Source: Balaenoptera acutorostrata (lineage: Eukaryota > Chordata > Mammalia > Artiodactyla > Balaenopteridae). From it: DNA of 64,000 bases. The position numbers were made by a program, and so were the translations under genes. Below the pieces are notes generated by a model. It searched no databases and had not been told where the DNA came from. It saw nothing but the letters and a program-made list of their open reading frames with translations. The stretch spans positions 60,238,668 through 60,302,667 of the forward strand of contig NC_080080.1 in assembly GCF_949987535.1 (NCBI RefSeq), given 5' to 3'. Shown here one piece after another: positions 61,676-64,000 of this stretch; position 1 is the stretch's first letter; every line of letters starts with the position of its first letter.

Positions 61676-63227
61676 ATTTAAAAAGGAACTTCAAGAGACT
61701 TCTCAATAATTACAATATATAGACCTATTATGAATTCAAATTCAAACTAACAATAGAGTCATTTTGTGAGATAATTGTAAACTGGAACAGTGACTAAATA
61801 TTTGATAAGAAGACATTATTCTTTTTCTTTAGTTGCGATAATAATATATAGGACAGTCTTTATATTTTAGAAATGCAAACTGAAGTATTTAAAATTAAAA
61901 CTATATGATGTCTGGACCTTCCTCAAAATAATCCAGTTGGGCTGTAGAGTGTGGGAGAGTAGATGAGACCAGATTCCCCAAGAATTGATAATGTTGAACC
62001 TGGGTAATGACTAGATAGGAGTTCATCATACTACTTTTTACTTAATATATATTTAAATATTTCTATTAACATTTTTTAAAATTAAAGTTTATATTAAAGA
62101 GCTTCATGAATATTTGCCCTTATATGTCAAATATATTATTTCTTCTCATGAATTCATTGTTCTTCAATTGTATAAGGGGGCATTCTTCTATGATAATGCA
62201 ATCCTTTTATATTTCAAAACAATAGCTAAAAAAAAGACAAAAAATTCTGATAGTGTTTAACAAAATATTTTACATACAAGTCAGTTCAGTGATTTGGGTT
62301 CAGTTAAGTTATTATGTTTATTACTTATGTTTAAATGATAGCCATTCTATTCTTTCCCTTTTGCAGACCAGCACTAATCAAAGGAACATTGTGAGATATG
62401 TAGAATAAATCATAAATATTTTCTTTCCCAACTAAACCCTCATATTGGGAAAAAAAAAGTGATTTAGGTGCTTAATTAGTCTTGTGTTAATTTATCTAAC
62501 AATTTCAGAATTACAGATATTTACAAATTAATCTTAGCAGCTAAGATTGTCTTTTGAAACATGCTCCTTCTATTCAAAAATTATTCTTTATCATGAGCTT
62601 ATAAGTATTTAAGTTAAATATTTATTAATGAAATGACATACAACATATTTTACTATTATTTCTACTGAGGCAACATTTCAAAAATTGACTCAGATTTTGT
62701 TAAGTCATAGTTTTAAAAATAACCTCAGTATATTTTTATTTTGACAAAATCTGCATTTCTAATGTATAGTTTTAGTAAGCAATGCTATGTTCCTGTCAAG
62801 CCAGGTTTGATACTTCCCAAAGGGTTTTATTCTATTGCCAAGTAAAGGAACTTAACCAAACAAAGAAGCATACATTTCTCTGGCCATCTCTGATTGACAC
62901 AAGAGACCTTACCTCAGGAGAATGTATATAAAGAATATTTCACTTGGCTAACGGTAACAAAGGCAAATCATACTGTAACCTTAGGACTGTGAGGCTTAGG
63001 GGAAGATATTTGTGACAAATGTATTAGAATTACCAGACAAACATTTTAGTTTGATCAAAACTAGTTTCCTGAGGACTCAAATTTATGTGCATATATTTAT
63101 GATTTACAAGCCAGTTGAATGAACAGGGGGAATTGTGCTCCACAATGTCCTTGAAAGGCACTCATGTCCTTGGCTGCCACTGCTGACTTTTTCCCTTCTT
63201 GGTACCAAGCTGATCCACCATTGCTTT
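61676..63227. other. Intergenic, no recognised feature
   Basis: AT-rich non-coding sequence without a gene or nameable repeat. Confidence 0.5.
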
Positions 63228-63241
63228 CCAGAGTGAGTAAC

Positions 63242-63318
63242 TTTTTTTTTTTTTTTTTTTTTTTTAATGGAATGGTTCTTAAGTAACCACTTCTTTTTTT
63301 TTTGAAATTCACGTTCTT

Positions 63319-63361
<43 letters not shown>

Positions 63362-63623
63362 TGACTGTGTTGAGTCTTCGTTTCTGTGCGAGGGCTTTCC
63401 CCAGTTGCGGCAAGTGGGGACCACTCTTCATCGCGGTGCGCGGGCCTCTCACCATCGCGGCCTCTCTTGTTACAGAGCACAGGCTCCAGACGCGCAGGCT
63501 CAGTAATTGTGGTTCACGGGCCCAGTTGCTCCACGGCATGTGAGATCTTCCCAGACCAGGGCTCGAACCCGTGTCCCCTGCATTGGCAGGCAGATTCTCA
63601 ACCACTGCGCCACCAGGGAAGCC
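63242..63623 (-). mobile_element. CHR-type SINE (short class) with 3' transduction
   Basis: Read on the minus strand it is a full SINE followed by a long (AAAT)n tail, AGAACGTGAATTTC, an A-run, about 30 more unique bases ('gaagtggttacttaagaacc', 'attccatt') and a second poly-A. The exact 14-bp target duplication CCAGAGTGAGTAAC lies at 63228-63241 and 63624-63637, outside the extra sequence, so that sequence was inserted with the SINE. Confidence 0.95.
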
Positions 63624-63637
63624 CCAGAGTGAGTAAC

Positions 63638-64000
63638 TTTTTAAACAAAATTCTAAAACAGAATCTCTTTGCTGTATTTTAAGAGACACAGGCTATTTTT
63701 TCTTTTAGAACCGCATATGGCCACCAGGAGGCAGAAATCTATTGCTTATTATTTATCAATATTTACAGAAATATGATTAGAAAATAGAAATATAGAAAAA
63801 TATAAAGGTATATTTTTATTTTACCCTTGAGATAGATGAATGATGATTTAATTATTATTAAATAACTTGATTTTCCTATCTGAGAAACGTGTCTTATTTA
63901 ACACAAATATTTATTCAAGGACAATTATAGAAAACATTTGATTAATCAGAATGTCTACTATATAGAACTTGCTTAGGATTAAGAGGAGAATTCTTTTTAT
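63638..64000. other. Intergenic, no recognised feature
   Basis: AT-rich non-coding sequence up to the window edge. Confidence 0.5.

Noticed and set aside
31000..64000. PKIA or another upstream gene
   Set aside because: No exon with family resemblance was seen. The small open frames here are in repeats or random.
1..64000. CRISPR arrays, operons, phage or other prokaryotic systems
   Set aside because: The sequence is mammalian nuclear DNA; no regularly spaced repeats with unique spacers and no compact gene clusters were seen.

Overview
The window is a piece of a mammalian nuclear genome, almost certainly from a cetacean and more likely a toothed whale. It is AT-rich and intron-dominated, with L1 fragments and eukaryotic GT-AG splice sites. 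It carries several copies of the tRNA-derived CHR-type SINE that opens with 'ggcttccctggtggcgcag'. Both the long SINE class (about 330 bp and up) and a shorter, less diverged class (about 290 bp) are present. No Bov-tA or Bov-B type repeat was noticed, which argues against a ruminant.

The only gene I can support is ZC2HC1A (FAM164A), on the minus strand. It enters from a CpG-island promoter near 30.4 kb and runs leftward out of the window. Five coding exons are visible: 30331-30346, 15622-15695, 13413-13529, 8614-8755 and 6344-6492. They join in frame to give the first 166 residues, with two C2HC zinc fingers, a basic patch and a polyproline/PPSY stretch. The C-terminal exons are not in the window and should lie to its left. 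The introns hold L1 fragments (4.4 kb and below, 9-11 kb, 16.1-21.5 kb), three CHR SINEs, MIR and L2 relics and DNA-transposon relics.

From about 30.65 kb to 64 kb the window appears intergenic. In human the flank upstream of ZC2HC1A leads toward PKIA and the downstream flank toward IL7 (from memory). Neither gene is seen here. This half holds ancient MIR/L2 copies, a reversed L1 (33.9-34.6 kb), an MLT2-like LTR (36.9-37.3 kb), a solo MaLR-type LTR (38.8-39.2 kb), and a 5'-inverted L1 with a perfect 18-bp target duplication (40.55-40.99 kb). A retrotransposon cluster follows at 43.0-48.5 kb, with four CHR SINEs and two L1s. Further on are a mariner end (52.4 kb), two long TA/CA microsatellites (55.0 and 58.8 kb), L1 relics (58.5-61.7 kb) and a reverse-strand SINE (63.2-63.6 kb).

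I found no undescribed multi-gene system. The most interesting observations concern retrotransposition: two SINE copies about 19 kb apart share extra 3'-flank sequence and diagnostic bases, pointing to a common source with 3' transduction, and one L1 shows a clear twin-priming inversion. In the gene, the frame upstream of the ATG is open through a GGC-coded polyglycine run back to a TAG codon.
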